DNA of 64,000 nucleotides from Arthrobacter sp. ISL-30 (GCF_018613855.1 NZ_JAGGPK010000015.1:1-64000); one strand, 5' to 3'; positions 1 through 8,746 are shown, counted from the first letter of the stretch. Numbers and translations: made by a program. The notes: a model not told the origin generated them from the letters alone.

Positions 1-1
1 C

Positions 2-985
2 CCCGAATCGGCCCACCAGGTCACCTGGCTCATGGGTGACCGCGGCCTGCCCGCTTCCTGGCGCGAAATGCAGGGCTACGGCTCGCACACCTACCAGTGG
101 ATCAACGCCGACGGCGAGCGATTCTGGGTCAAGTACCACTTCAAGTCCAACCAGGGCGTGAAGACCATGACCGGTGATGAAGCAGAGGCCCTGGCCGGCT
201 CCGACGCCGACTACTACATCCGCGACCTGCAGGAAAACATTGCCGCCGGCAACTTCCCCTCCTGGGACCTGCACGTGCAGGTCATGCCGTACGAGGACGC
301 CAAGACCTACCGCTTCAACCCGTTTGACCTGACCAAGGTGTGGCCGCACGCGGACTACCCGCTGATCAAGGTCGGCACCATGGAACTGAACCGGAACCCG
401 GAGAACTACTTCGCGCAGATCGAGCAGGCCACCTTCGCGCCGTCGAACTTCGTCCCGGGCATCGCCGCTTCACCGGACAAGATGCTGCAGGCACGCATCT
501 TCTCCTACGCCGACGCACACCGCTACCGCGTGGGCACCAACCACGCCCAGATCCCGGTGAACCAGCCCAAAAACCAGGTCAACAACTACAGCCAGGACGG
601 CGCCGGACGCTACCTGTTCAACGCCCCCTCGGTCCCGGTCTACGCACCGAACTCCGTCGGCGGCCCGGCTGCCGTTGAGCCGCAGAACCCGGCCGGCGGC
701 TGGGAGAACGACGGCGAGCTCACCCTCGCCGCGCACTCCCTGCACGCCGAGGACAGCGACTTCGGCCAGGCCGGAACCCTGTACCGCGAAGTGTTCGACG
801 AGGCCGCCAAGGCCCGCCTGCTGGAAACCATCACCGGTGCCGTGGGCGGCGTGAAGAGCCCGGGCATCAAGGAACGCACCATCCAGTACTGGACCAACGT
901 CGACGCCGAACTCGGCGCCAAGCTCCGGGCAAACCTCGGCGCAGGCCAGGGCGAATCCGCTGCAGAAGCAGCCAACAAGCTCTAA
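2..985 (+). CDS. kat: Catalase, C-terminal part (5' end outside window)
   Basis: This is a haem catalase that splits hydrogen peroxide into water and oxygen in the cytoplasm. The reading frame is open from base 2, so the gene starts upstream and the distal His/Asn residues are not visible. What remains (327 residues) has the family blocks ESAHQVTWLMGDRG, GYGSHTYQWINA, a WDLHVQVMP-type stretch, and the proximal haem region FSYADAHRYRVG with its ligand Tyr. The tail ends soon after the catalase immune-responsive domain, so it is a small-subunit (clade 3-like) enzyme without a flavodoxin-like extension. A hairpin terminator follows 25 bases after the stop. Confidence 0.95.
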   Translation, partial: PESAHQVTWLMGDRGLPASWREMQGYGSHTYQWINADGERFWVKYHFKSNQGVKTMTGDEAEALAGSDADYYIRDLQENIAAGNFPSWDLHVQVMPYEDAKTYRFNPFDLTKVWPHADYPLIKVGTMELNRNPENYFAQIEQATFAPSNFVPGIAASPDKMLQARIFSYADAHRYRVGTNHAQIPVNQPKNQVNNYSQDGAGRYLFNAPSVPVYAPNSVGGPAAVEPQNPAGGWENDGELTLAAHSLHAEDSDFGQAGTLYREVFDEAAKARLLETITGAVGGVKSPGIKERTIQYWTNVDAELGAKLRANLGAGQGESAAEAANKL

Positions 986-1010
986 GCCCCAGAGGCTCCT
1001 GAAGCAAAGT

Positions 1011-1047
1011 CAACACCCCGTCACGGATTTTCCATGGCGGGGTGTTG
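1011..1047 (+). terminator. Hairpin terminator after catalase
   Basis: A perfect 10-bp stem (CAACACCCCG, 1011-1020, pairing with CGGGGTGTTG, 1038-1047) has a 17-base loop and lies 25 bases after the catalase stop. There is only a weak T-run after it, as is usual in GC-rich actinobacteria. Confidence 0.75.
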
Positions 1048-1110
1048 CCGTTTCCGGGCGCGATTTCCACATAGGGCGATGAACCACTTTCCGCGTCCGT
1101 CGCCCCTCCC

Positions 1111-1116
1111 TACGAT
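1111..1116 (+). promoter_or_regulatory. Putative -10 of a leaderless promoter
   Basis: TACGAT ends exactly six bases before the ATG at 1123 and no Shine-Dalgarno sequence is present. Transcription would therefore start at or next to the start codon. The same spacing occurs at several other genes in the window. Confidence 0.5.
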
Positions 1117-1122
1117 CCATTT

Positions 1123-1758
1123 ATGGACACTTTCTCAGGGATCCCGGGCGAAGCCTTCCGCTTCTACTCAGAGCTCGAACAGAACAACAACCGCGACTGG
1201 TGGCTGGAACACAAGGACATCTACGAATCCTCCATCAAGGAGCCACTGATGCTCTTGCTGGCGGAGTTGGAGGAAGACTTCGGCCCGGGAAAGGTATTCC
1301 GGCCCAACCGCGATATCCGCTTCTCCCAGGACAAGTCTCCCTACAAGACCTATCAGGGGGCGTTCGCGGCCAAGAAGGAAGGGACCGGCTATTACTTACA
1401 GCTCAGTGCGGACGGGCTGCTGATCGGCGGCGGCTGCCACACCCATTCCCCTGCGCAGATCGCCCGCTACCGTGCCGCCGTGGATGCACCGGAGAGCGGA
1501 AATGCCCTTCAGCTAATAGTGGATGAGGTGGCTGCGGCGGGCTTCGCAATCGAAGGTGAGAAGCTCAAGACCGTTCCCCGTGGACTCGATAAAGACCATC
1601 CCCGCGCGGAGCTCCTCAAGCACAAGTCCCTCTCGGCCGGGATGACGCTCGGAGAGCCCGACTGGCTGTCCACGCCGGCCGCGGCCAAGGAGGTTCGAGA
1701 GCGCTGGGAGAAGCTACGTCCGCTGGTTGAATGGATGAGCGAACATGCAGCGCCGTAG
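1123..1758 (+). CDS. DUF2461 domain protein
   Basis: This 211-residue protein belongs to the DUF2461/TIGR02453 family, which has no firm biochemical role. Recognisable blocks are the N-terminal FRFYSELEQNNNRDWWLEHK, the NRDIRFSQDKSPYKTY motif, and a GYYLQLSADGLLIGGGCH strand pair, all in the usual order and at full family length. No signal peptide or membrane segment is seen, so it is probably cytoplasmic. It stands alone between a terminator and a converging permease gene. The start is fixed by a putative -10 six bases upstream. Confidence 0.85.
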   Translation: MDTFSGIPGEAFRFYSELEQNNNRDWWLEHKDIYESSIKEPLMLLLAELEEDFGPGKVFRPNRDIRFSQDKSPYKTYQGAFAAKKEGTGYYLQLSADGLLIGGGCHTHSPAQIARYRAAVDAPESGNALQLIVDEVAAAGFAIEGEKLKTVPRGLDKDHPRAELLKHKSLSAGMTLGEPDWLSTPAAAKEVRERWEKLRPLVEWMSEHAAP

Positions 1759-1812
1759 TCGAGCGCTCTAGAAGGAAACAAACCCAAAATGGAAGAACCC
1801 CTCATACGGAAG

Positions 1813-1842
1813 AACCCCCTCGGGCAGGGGCCCGAGGGGGTT
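1813..1842. terminator. Bidirectional terminator between converging genes
   Basis: A perfect 12-bp stem (AACCCCCTCGGG, 1813-1824, with CCCGAGGGGGTT, 1831-1842) has a 6-base loop. It lies between the converging DUF2461 gene and the APC permease and can serve both. A short direct repeat (GGAAGAACCCC at about 1792 and 1808) precedes it. Confidence 0.8.
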
Positions 1843-1882
1843 GATCTTCCCACAGTGCTGATAGCAACCAGTAGGAAGCTTG

Positions 1883-3418
1883 CTAGACCTTCGTGAGGTC
1901 GGAATCGTCCACGTCGTCGGATTTGTTGACGGCGGCTTTGGCTTCGGCGAACTTCTCGTTGAGGCGTGAGTGGCGCTGTCCATAGGAGAAGTAGATTGCG
2001 ACACCGATGACCAGCCAGATAGCGAAGAAGATCCAGGTCTCCACGGCCAGGTTGGTCATGAGGTAGATGCAAAGCAGGGCTGACACGATCGGCAGCACTT
2101 TCCCGAACGGCACCCTGAAGGCCGGCTTCAGATCCGGGCGCTTCTTGCGAAGCACCAGGATGCCCAGGCTGACCATGACGAACGCGGAAAGCGTTCCGAT
2201 GTTGATCATTTCCTCGAGGAGGTCCACATTCGTAAGCCCGGCCACGAGGGCCACGGCAGCACCACACAGGATCTGCAGGCGTACCGGGGTGGAACGCTTG
2301 TCGCTGGTCTTTGAGAGGGCGCGCGGGAGCAGGCCGTCGCGGCTCATTGCCAGCACCACGCGGGACAGGCCCATGAGGAGCACCATGATGACGGTGGTCA
2401 GACCCACAAGGGAACCGAAGGCGATGACCTTCGCAGCATCCGTGTTGCCGACGGCCTCGAATGCCGTGGTGAGGGTCGGGTTCTTGACCTCGGCCAGCTG
2501 CGTGTAGGAAACCATGCCAGTGAGCGCCAGCGAGACAAGGATGTAGAGCAGCGTGACCAGGGCCAGGCCGCCGAAGATTCCGCGAGGCAGCGTCTTCTGC
2601 GGGTTCTTGACTTCTTCGGCGGATGTGGCCACGACGTCGAAGCCGATGAAGGCGAAGAAGACCAGGGCCGCGCCGGCAAAGATGCCGAGGGTTCCGTACT
2701 GGGCAGGGGCGGCGCCGGTCAAGAAGCCGAAGAACGATTGCTTCATGACGTCGGCGGCGCCTGCGTTGGCTGTGGGCTCGGATGTTGGGATGAAGGGCGT
2801 GTAGTTGGAGAACTTGACATAGGTGAAGCCCACAACGATCACGAAGAGCACGACGCCGATTTTGATCAGCGTGAAGATGTTGCCGACGCGGGCGGACAGC
2901 TTGGTCCCCAGGACAAGCAGCACCGTGAAGATGGCAACAATCAGGAACGCGCCCCAGTAAAGATCTACTCCTGCAATATTGATGGCCGGAGGCATCTCTA
3001 CGCCCATGAGGCCGAATACCTTGCTGAGGTAGATGCCCCAGTATTTGGCGATGACGGCCGCGGCGGTGAATAGCTCGAGGATCAGGTTCCAACCGATGAT
3101 CCAGGCCAGGACCTCACCCATGGTGGCGTAGGTAAAGACGTAGGCGGAACCTGCCACGGGGATAGCTGTGGCGAATTCGGCGTAGCACATGATCGCCAGG
3201 GCGCAGGTTAGGGCGGCTACGGCAAACGAGATGGTCACCGCGGGGCCTGCGAAGTTGGCTGCGGCCTTGGCACCGACGGAGAAGATCCCGGCGCCGACGG
3301 CGACGGCGACTCCCATGATCATCAGGTCCCAGGTGCTCAGGGAGCGTTTGAGCTTGCGTCCCGGTTCATCGGCGTCAGCGATTGACTGCTCGATTGACTT
3401 GGTCCGGAAAAGGTTCAT
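1883..3418 (-). CDS. APC-family amino-acid permease (cationic amino-acid transporter type)
   Basis: This 511-residue inner-membrane protein of the amino acid-polyamine-organocation family has about 12 or more hydrophobic segments. The first transmembrane helix carries the glycine-rich substrate motif VGAGIFSVGAKAA. The block GFDVVATSAEEVKNPQKTLPRGI is typical of the CAT/YfnA branch, which imports amino acids by proton symport. The N-terminus (FRTKSIEQSIADADEPGRKLKRSLSTWD) is also typical of that branch. The exact substrate cannot be read from sequence. The gene is single and ends at a shared terminator. Confidence 0.9.
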   Translation of the reverse strand: MNLFRTKSIEQSIADADEPGRKLKRSLSTWDLMIMGVAVAVGAGIFSVGAKAAANFAGPAVTISFAVAALTCALAIMCYAEFATAIPVAGSAYVFTYATMGEVLAWIIGWNLILELFTAAAVIAKYWGIYLSKVFGLMGVEMPPAINIAGVDLYWGAFLIVAIFTVLLVLGTKLSARVGNIFTLIKIGVVLFVIVVGFTYVKFSNYTPFIPTSEPTANAGAADVMKQSFFGFLTGAAPAQYGTLGIFAGAALVFFAFIGFDVVATSAEEVKNPQKTLPRGIFGGLALVTLLYILVSLALTGMVSYTQLAEVKNPTLTTAFEAVGNTDAAKVIAFGSLVGLTTVIMVLLMGLSRVVLAMSRDGLLPRALSKTSDKRSTPVRLQILCGAAVALVAGLTNVDLLEEMINIGTLSAFVMVSLGILVLRKKRPDLKPAFRVPFGKVLPIVSALLCIYLMTNLAVETWIFFAIWLVIGVAIYFSYGQRHSRLNEKFAEAKAAVNKSDDVDDSDLTKV

Positions 3419-3569
3419 AAAGGGTCCACAATCTTGAGGGGTGTTTTAGAAACGGACTCATCAAGATTAGTGTCCAATTGGTGGACGGCCACATTTGTCC
3501 CAGGATGTGAGACGCTGCGCTCACTTTGAAAGTGATTCGAGTGCCGACGGGCAGGCTAGCCGCAGTGAG

Positions 3570-5234
3570 TCAGTAGCTTGCTGAATACCCCGCAACGAGG
3601 GAGCCGCTAACGGACTCTGTGAGCACCGTGTTCAGAGTCGCTTCAACTGGAACGGGATGCAGTTCTGGTACCGGATGCAGTTCTGGTACCGGAGGCAGTG
3701 CGGGAACCGAAAGCGGTACAGGAACCGAAGGCAGTACGGGAACCGGAGGCGGTACGGGAACCGAAAGCGGCACAGGAACCGGAGGCAGTGCGGGAACCGA
3801 AAGCGGTACGGGAACCGAAAGCGGTACAGGAACCGGAGGCAGCCCAGATACCGGAGGCAGTGCGGGAACCGGAGGCAGCCCAGATACCGGAGGCAGTACG
3901 CGGGCAGGTGTCGGAGCGGGCACAGGAGCCGGAGCAGGCGCGAGTTGCGGGACGGGGTCTTGCAACGGAGTCGTCGTGTTTTGAGCCTCGGCGAGCAGTT
4001 GTTCGGCGGCAGGATCATCAGGCAACGGCGGCTCGCCGGCTATTGGGGCCGTCGTCGTCACGCCAGGCTGCTCCTCAAGGGCGCGTTCCGATGGCACAGG
4101 GAGCACCGGGCCAAGGCCTTCCATCGGAGGAAGCGCCGACGGTGAGGGTGACGGGGCGCTGGCCTGCGCTGAAGGCAGTGGCTCGCCTGCGCTCGGTGGG
4201 ACATAGCTCGGGGCCGCAGCATGGGGAACGTTGTCGTTCTCCGGACCGGGTGGGGGTTCGCCCGGGCCCAGCTGGACGCCTACAAACAACGTCGTTCCGA
4301 CCATGACCGCAGTGCCGGTGGCACCACCCACACCAGCGTGGGTTCGTACCAGATCCAGGCCCCTGGCCACGCCCAGCCCTAAACCTGCCACGCCCTGCTG
4401 TGCTCCCGCCAGGATACCGACGGCGGCACCCCCGGCCGCCGCCTTGCCCGCAATCGGAAACGCAACCCCGGCCACAAGGGGGAAGACGATCCCGCGGATG
4501 CCGGCGCCTACGTCCTGGATCTGAAGATAGAGGCCGAGGCATTTCTTGCATCCATCCAGGTGCTCGCGCACCTGGGTCGCCTGTCGATCCGTCAGGCCAT
4601 TCCGGGCGTAGGCTCCCAGCTTTGCCGAATACCGGGCGCAGTCGGAGTCGGCAAGCGAGTGCGCAATGTGCTGCTGGAGGTACGCCTGGCGAAGGCCTTC
4701 CCGGGCTCGAACCGCAAGTGCCGATACGGCGTTGGCAGACAGTCCGAGCATGGGCGCAACGGCTGCCGGCTGCATGCCGTCGACTTCTGTGTACCACAGC
4801 ACGGCCTGCCAGCGCTCAGGCAAGGAGCGGAAGGAGGCGGCCACGGTTTTTGATTCGAAAGACTCAAGGACCGGGTCCGTGAAGCCGATGGGAGCCTCGA
4901 AGGTAGCCAAGTCCTCGCTGAGGCTCTGGCGCCTGTCCTGACTGCTCTTGTGCGCAGCGAGCCTGGCGATGGACGTGAACAGGTAGGCCCGGAAAAATGC
5001 GTCGGGGCCGCCTCCCGATTGGAGTGTGGCGAGGACGTTGGCAAATGCCTCCGCGGTGAGATCCTCGGCGTCGGACCAGTTCCTGGCGTACCGCCGGGCC
5101 AGTCCTGTGGCGGCTCTATTGTGCCGCTCAAAGAGCTGGGCGTACGCACCGGTCTCTCCGTCGCGAACCCTTGCAATGAGCTGGGCGTCACTGGGATCGG
5201 CCGGTTGGCTACTTTGTGCTGTATCGCTGGGCAT
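3570..5234 (-). CDS. ECF-type sigma factor fused to zinc-finger, membrane and proline-repeat tail
   Basis: This 554-residue fusion has sigma region 2 at about residues 28-75 (AQLFERHNRAATGLARRY...DAEDLTAEAF) and region 4 at about 125-190 (SLPERWQAVLWYTEVDG...LSANAVSALAVRAREGLR). A zf-HC2 anti-sigma-like finger follows (C199, then H225-x3-C229-x2-C232). Next come hydrophobic glycine/alanine-rich segments at about 240-340, including a likely membrane helix, and then a long Pro/Val/Ser tail built of six-residue units such as PVPLSV and PALPPV. The start is the ATG at 5234 because GGAGG lies seven bases upstream; a longer frame from a GTG at 5258 is less likely. Sigma factors with built-in anti-sigma and membrane extensions are known in actinobacteria. 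The target genes are unknown. Confidence 0.85.
   Translation of the reverse strand: MPSDTAQSSQPADPSDAQLIARVRDGETGAYAQLFERHNRAATGLARRYARNWSDAEDLTAEAFANVLATLQSGGGPDAFFRAYLFTSIARLAAHKSSQDRRQSLSEDLATFEAPIGFTDPVLESFESKTVAASFRSLPERWQAVLWYTEVDGMQPAAVAPMLGLSANAVSALAVRAREGLRQAYLQQHIAHSLADSDCARYSAKLGAYARNGLTDRQATQVREHLDGCKKCLGLYLQIQDVGAGIRGIVFPLVAGVAFPIAGKAAAGGAAVGILAGAQQGVAGLGLGVARGLDLVRTHAGVGGATGTAVMVGTTLFVGVQLGPGEPPPGPENDNVPHAAAPSYVPPSAGEPLPSAQASAPSPSPSALPPMEGLGPVLPVPSERALEEQPGVTTTAPIAGEPPLPDDPAAEQLLAEAQNTTTPLQDPVPQLAPAPAPVPAPTPARVLPPVSGLPPVPALPPVSGLPPVPVPLSVPVPLSVPALPPVPVPLSVPVPPPVPVLPSVPVPLSVPALPPVPELHPVPELHPVPVEATLNTVLTESVSGSLVAGYSASY
3654..3901 (-). repeat. 18-bp coding tandem repeats in the sigma-factor tail
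   Basis: About 14 degenerate copies of an 18-bp unit (for example GGAACCGAAAGCGGTACG) encode the Pro-Val six-residue repeats. Neighbouring units differ by one or two bases. Copy number probably varies between strains through slippage or unequal crossing over. Confidence 0.85.
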
Positions 5235-5455
5235 GATGCATCCTCCACGGAATGCCACGTTCCCCAGCGCTCAACGGACACTTCTTGTCCAGTTTAAGGG
5301 CGCGCTAAAAGTTCCGGCAGGGAAAGTTCTCCAAAAAATCAAAAAAATCGCGTCATAAGAACGCGGCCGCCACCTCTTAACCGGTAAGACGCCGGAAGCT
5401 CGGTAACAAGCGTCGCCCGGCATGCTGGGGGTGCCGGGGAACGCGGAACGAAACA

Positions 5456-5497
5456 CGGGGCCCCTGTACAGGAATGGCATGTACAACAGGGGCCCCG
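5456..5497 (-). terminator. Hairpin terminator of the aldehyde/alcohol unit
   Basis: A perfect 12-bp stem (CGGGGCCCCTGT, 5456-5467, with ACAGGGGCCCCG, 5486-5497) lies downstream of the DUF779 gene on the minus strand. The loop contains a smaller TGTACA pairing. Confidence 0.75.
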
Positions 5498-5513
5498 CGG
5501 CCGATTTAGGGTC

Positions 5514-5573
5514 GATCGATTAAGATTCGGGCGGTCCAGGGCCGATCAATCAAGGTTCGGTCGGTCCAGGGCC
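5514..5573. repeat. 30-bp tandem direct repeat, two copies
   Basis: The units 5514-5543 and 5544-5573 are adjacent, equally long and match at about 26 of 30 positions. Both end in CGGTCCAGGGCC. They lie between the DUF779 stop codon and the terminator. A third, weaker GATCAATCCGGCC lies at the gene end. Confidence 0.8.
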
Positions 5574-5586
5574 GAGTGAGGTGCGA

Positions 5587-5994
5587 TCAATCCGGCCAAT
5601 CCATAAGGGTGGAGCGGATTAGGAAGCGCTTGCCCTCGGGGGACTCCACAGAGAATCCGCTGCCTCTGCCCGGAACCACGTCAACGGTGAGGTGAGTGTG
5701 GCTCCAGTAGTTGAACTGCTCACGGGACATCCAGAACTCGAGGGGCCGCGGCTCGCCCGCCTCACCGATGTCGAAGAGTCCCAGCAGCACGTCGGAGCCT
5801 CCCGTAAGGAACTCCCCGGCCGGGTAGCACATGGGCGAGGATCCGTCGCAGCAACCACCGGACTGGTGGAACATTAACGGGCCGTGCTGCACCCACAAGC
5901 TCCGGAGCAGCTCAACCGACGAGGCGGTGAGCGCCACCCGGGAAAAATCTTCCCCGGGCAGCGTCACAGCGGCATCCAGCCTGGTCGCAGTCAC
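5587..5994 (-). CDS. DUF779 domain protein
   Basis: This 135-residue protein belongs to DUF779, a small family regularly found beside aldehyde and alcohol dehydrogenases, with no proven activity. The Cys-rich motif QSGGCCDGSSPMCYP is the family hallmark and may bind metal. The block FWMSREQFNYWSHTHLTVDVV is also typical. It begins with GTG and overlaps the stop of the alcohol dehydrogenase by one base (TAGTG), so it is translationally coupled as the last gene of the unit. Confidence 0.9.
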   Translation of the reverse strand: MTATRLDAAVTLPGEDFSRVALTASSVELLRSLWVQHGPLMFHQSGGCCDGSSPMCYPAGEFLTGGSDVLLGLFDIGEAGEPRPLEFWMSREQFNYWSHTHLTVDVVPGRGSGFSVESPEGKRFLIRSTLMDWPD

Positions 5995-7013
5995 TAGAAC
6001 CTCAGCACCACGCGGCCGTCGATCTTGGCATGCTTCATCTCTTCGAACACGGCGTTGACTTCGGATAGTTCACGGGTGGACACCGTGGGATGGATCTTGC
6101 CCTGGGCATAGAAGTCCAGCGCCTCCTCAAGGTCCTGGCGGGTGCCAACGATTGAGCCGCGCACCGTCAGGCCTTTCAGGACGATCTCGAAGATTGGTGC
6201 CGGGAAGTCGCCGGGTGGAAGGCCGTTGAACACAATGGTTCCACCACGGCGAGCCATGCCGATGGCCTGTCCGAAAGCCGAGGGGTGAACGGCAGTAACC
6301 AGGACGCCGTGCGCGCCGCCCGTCTCGCGCTGGATAACCTCGGCGGGGTCTTCCTCCAGGGCGTTGACGGTAACCTCGGCGCCGTGTCGCCTGGCAAGCG
6401 CCAGCTTGTCATCGGCAATATCGACTGCGGCTACCCGCAATCCCATGGCGACGGCGTACTGGACGGCGATGTGTCCGAGGCCTCCGATGCCCGAGATGAC
6501 CACCCACTGCCCCGGCTGGGCCTCCGTCATCTTCAGGCCCTTGTAGACAGTGACGCCGGCGCACAGCACGGGGGCAACCTCTACAGGATCCGAACCAGCC
6601 GGGATCCGGGCGGCGAATTTCGTGTTGACCAGCATGTATTCGCCAAAGGAGCCATCCACGCTGTAGCCGCCGTTCTGCTGCGACTCGCAGAGGGTTTCCC
6701 AGCCTGTGCGGCAATACTGGCAGTCCCCGCACGCGGACCAGAGCCACGCGTTGCCCACCAGGTCCCCGACCGCGACGTCCGTTACGCCCTCACCGACCTC
6801 GACAACCTCACCCACGCCTTCGTGGCCCGGGATAAACGGCGGCGCCGGCTTGACCGGCCAGTCACCTTCGGCCGCATGGAGGTCCGTGTGGCACACCCCG
6901 GAGGTGATCAGGCGCACCAGCGCCTCGCCGGGACCCGGCGTCGGCCGTTCCAGTTCCTGGATCTGCAGTTCGCGGCCGAATTCCGTTACTACTGCTGCGT
7001 TCATCGTCGTCAT
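5994..7013 (-). CDS. adhP: Zinc-dependent alcohol dehydrogenase
   Basis: This 339-residue medium-chain dehydrogenase oxidises primary alcohols with NAD. It has the catalytic-zinc block GVCHTDLHAAEGDWP, the GHEGVGEVVEVG motif, and four structural-zinc cysteines (CGDCQYCRTGWETLC). The Rossmann motif is SGIGGLGHIAVQYA. It resembles the AdhP/ADH-I ethanol-type enzymes. The start at 7013 (MTTMNAAVV) has AAGGAG seven bases upstream; the frame could begin at 7049 but that lacks such a site. Lying 46 bases behind the aldehyde dehydrogenase, it supplies that enzyme with aldehyde. Confidence 0.93.
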   Translation of the reverse strand: MTTMNAAVVTEFGRELQIQELERPTPGPGEALVRLITSGVCHTDLHAAEGDWPVKPAPPFIPGHEGVGEVVEVGEGVTDVAVGDLVGNAWLWSACGDCQYCRTGWETLCESQQNGGYSVDGSFGEYMLVNTKFAARIPAGSDPVEVAPVLCAGVTVYKGLKMTEAQPGQWVVISGIGGLGHIAVQYAVAMGLRVAAVDIADDKLALARRHGAEVTVNALEEDPAEVIQRETGGAHGVLVTAVHPSAFGQAIGMARRGGTIVFNGLPPGDFPAPIFEIVLKGLTVRGSIVGTRQDLEEALDFYAQGKIHPTVSTRELSEVNAVFEEMKHAKIDGRVVLRF

Positions 7014-7059
7014 TGGCGATTCTCCTTGAAAAGTGGTGTTGCCCTGCATTTGTGCTGGC

Positions 7060-8583
7060 CTAGAAGAAGCCGAGCTTGTTTTCGGAGTAGCTGACCAGGA
7101 GGTTCTTGGTCTGCTGGTAGTGGTCCAGCATCATGGCGTGGTTCTCACGTCCGATGCCGGAGGACTTGTAGCCGCCGAAAGCGGCGCCCGCCGGATAGGC
7201 GTGGTAGTTGTTGACCCAGACGCGACCAGCCTGGATTTCGCGGCCCGCGCGGTAGGCGACGTTGCCGTTGCGGGACCAAACGCCGGCGCCGAGGCCGTAG
7301 AGGGTGTCGTTCGCGATCCCGATGGCGTCGTTGTAGTCGCTGAAGCGGGTCACGGAGACCACCGGGCCGAAGATTTCCTCCTGGAAGATCCGCATCCTGT
7401 TGTGGCCCTCGAAGATGGTCGGCTGGACGTAATAGCCGTCAGCGAGCTCGCCGGGCAGTTCGGCGCGGGCGCCGCCGGTAAGGACACGGGCGCCTTCCTG
7501 CTTTCCGATGTCGATATAGGAAAGGATCTTTTCGAGCTGGTCGTTGGAGGCCTGGGCTCCAACCTGGGTGTCCGTGTCCAGAGGGTTCCCCTGGATGATC
7601 TTCCGCGTTCGGGCCAGGGCATCGGCCATGAAGGTATCGTAGATGCCTTCCTGGACCAGGGCCCTGGACGGGCAGGTGCAGACTTCGCCCTGGTTGAAAG
7701 CGAACAGCGTGAAGCCCTCAAGGGCCTTGTCATAGAACGCATCGTTGGAAGCGGCGACGTCGTCGAAGAAGATGTTCGGGCTCTTGCCGCCGAGTTCCAG
7801 CGTGACGGGGATCAGGTTCTGGCTTGCGTACTGGCTGATCAGCCGGCCTGTGGTGGTTTCGCCGGTGAAGGCGATCTTGCGGATCCGGGGGCTGGACGCG
7901 AGCGGCTTTCCGGCTTCGACGCCGAATCCATTCACCACGTTGACCACTCCAGCCGGCAACAGGTCGGAGATCAGTTCCATGAGGACCAGGATCGACGTCG
8001 GCGTCTGTTCCGCCGGCTTGAGGACGACGGCGTTGCCCGCCGCCAGCGCCGGGGCCAGCTTCCACACGGCCATCAGGATCGGGAAGTTCCAGGGGATGAT
8101 CTGGCCTACGACGCCGAGCGGCTCGTGGAAGTGGTAGGCGGTGGTGTCGTCGTCGAGCTGGGAGAGTTGGCCTTCCTGGGCGCGGATGGCGGAGGCAAAG
8201 TAGCGGAAATGGTCCACTGCGAGCGGGATGTCGGCGTTGAGGGTTTCGCGGACAGGCTTGCCGTTGTCCCAGGTTTCGGCAACGGCGAGCAGCTCCACGT
8301 TCTCTTCGAGCCGATCGGCAATCCGGTTCAGGACGGCGGCTCGCTCTGCCGCCGAGGTCTTGCCCCACGATGGCGCAACCTTGTGCGCGGCATCCAGCGC
8401 CAGTTCGATGTCCTCGGCGGTTCCACGGGCAACCTCGCAGAAGGCCTTGCCCGTGACCGGCGTGATGTTTTCGAAGTAGTGGCCCTTGACCGGGGCCACC
8501 CATTCGCCGCCGATCCAGTTCTCATAGCGGTCCTTGAACGTGACCTTCGAACCTTCGGTTCCGGGCTGTGCGTAGACGGTCAT
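7060..8583 (-). CDS. NAD-dependent aldehyde dehydrogenase (acetaldehyde type)
   Basis: This 507-residue class of aldehyde dehydrogenase turns acetaldehyde or similar aldehydes into acids in the cytoplasm. Visible motifs are the cofactor block [17 protein letters not shown], the general-base glutamate in LELGGKSPN, and the catalytic cysteine in [12 protein letters not shown], which carries the CxC arrangement common in AcoD/ExaC-like enzymes. The ribosome site AAAGGAG lies six bases before the ATG. It is the first enzyme gene of the unit, behind the GAF regulator on the same strand, followed by adhP and DUF779. Confidence 0.93.
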   Translation of the reverse strand: MTVYAQPGTEGSKVTFKDRYENWIGGEWVAPVKGHYFENITPVTGKAFCEVARGTAEDIELALDAAHKVAPSWGKTSAAERAAVLNRIADRLEENVELLAVAETWDNGKPVRETLNADIPLAVDHFRYFASAIRAQEGQLSQLDDDTTAYHFHEPLGVVGQIIPWNFPILMAVWKLAPALAAGNAVVLKPAEQTPTSILVLMELISDLLPAGVVNVVNGFGVEAGKPLASSPRIRKIAFTGETTTGRLISQYASQNLIPVTLELGGKSPNIFFDDVAASNDAFYDKALEGFTLFAFNQGEVCTCPSRALVQEGIYDTFMADALARTRKIIQGNPLDTDTQVGAQASNDQLEKILSYIDIGKQEGARVLTGGARAELPGELADGYYVQPTIFEGHNRMRIFQEEIFGPVVSVTRFSDYNDAIGIANDTLYGLGAGVWSRNGNVAYRAGREIQAGRVWVNNYHAYPAGAAFGGYKSSGIGRENHAMMLDHYQQTKNLLVSYSENKLGFF

Positions 8584-8644
8584 TGCTAGCTCCTTTGCTG
8601 TGCATGATGGTGGCTTTCGCCGTCGCCTTCAGCCTAGGAGCGGG

Positions 8645-8667
8645 CAGGTTGCAGTCAGGTTGCAACC
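8645..8667 (-). promoter_or_regulatory. Candidate operator upstream of the aldehyde dehydrogenase
   Basis: CAGGTTGCA occurs at 8645-8653 and 8656-8664, eleven bases (one helical turn) apart. The second copy is part of the 10-bp palindrome GGTTGCAACC (8658-8667). The pair lies about 65-85 bases before the aldehyde dehydrogenase start, a fitting place for an activator site of the neighbouring GAF regulator. The link is inferred. Confidence 0.4.
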
Positions 8668-8682
8668 TTGTGGGTTATCCGC

Positions 8683-8739
8683 CGAGGTGCGAGTTCTCGG
8701 CGCTTTCGCTGGATGAAAGCCGCGAGAGCTCGCACCTCG
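8683..8739 (-). terminator. Long hairpin between regulator and aldehyde dehydrogenase
   Basis: An 11-bp perfect outer stem (CGAGGTGCGAG, 8683-8693, with CTCGCACCTCG, 8729-8739) continues into a nearly perfect inner stem, making a hairpin of about 57 bases just after the regulator's stop codon. It probably ends or attenuates the regulator transcript. Confidence 0.6.
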
Positions 8740-8746
8740 CCGGGGG

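Larger units (their letters stand above)
5235..5586. other. Intergenic region with hairpin and tandem repeat
   Basis: This 352-bp gap separates the aldehyde unit from the sigma-factor gene. It holds the sigma-factor upstream region with an A-rich stretch near 5330-5350, a strong hairpin at 5456-5497, and a 30-bp tandem repeat at 5514-5573. No convincing open reading frame is present. Confidence 0.6.

Noticed and set aside
3619-4306. Plus-strand frames with strong repeats opposite the sigma-factor tail
   Set aside because: The repeats arise from the 18-bp units of the coding minus strand; the sigma-factor frame is open throughout and has domains.
5808-5825. GGAACTCCCCGG inside the DUF779 gene as an element end
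   Set aside because: It is within conserved coding sequence and has no partner end.
7033-8589. Long plus-strand open frame (518 codons) opposite the aldehyde dehydrogenase
   Set aside because: It is the antisense of a clear aldehyde dehydrogenase, has no ribosome site and shows no family motif; GC-rich genes give such shadows.
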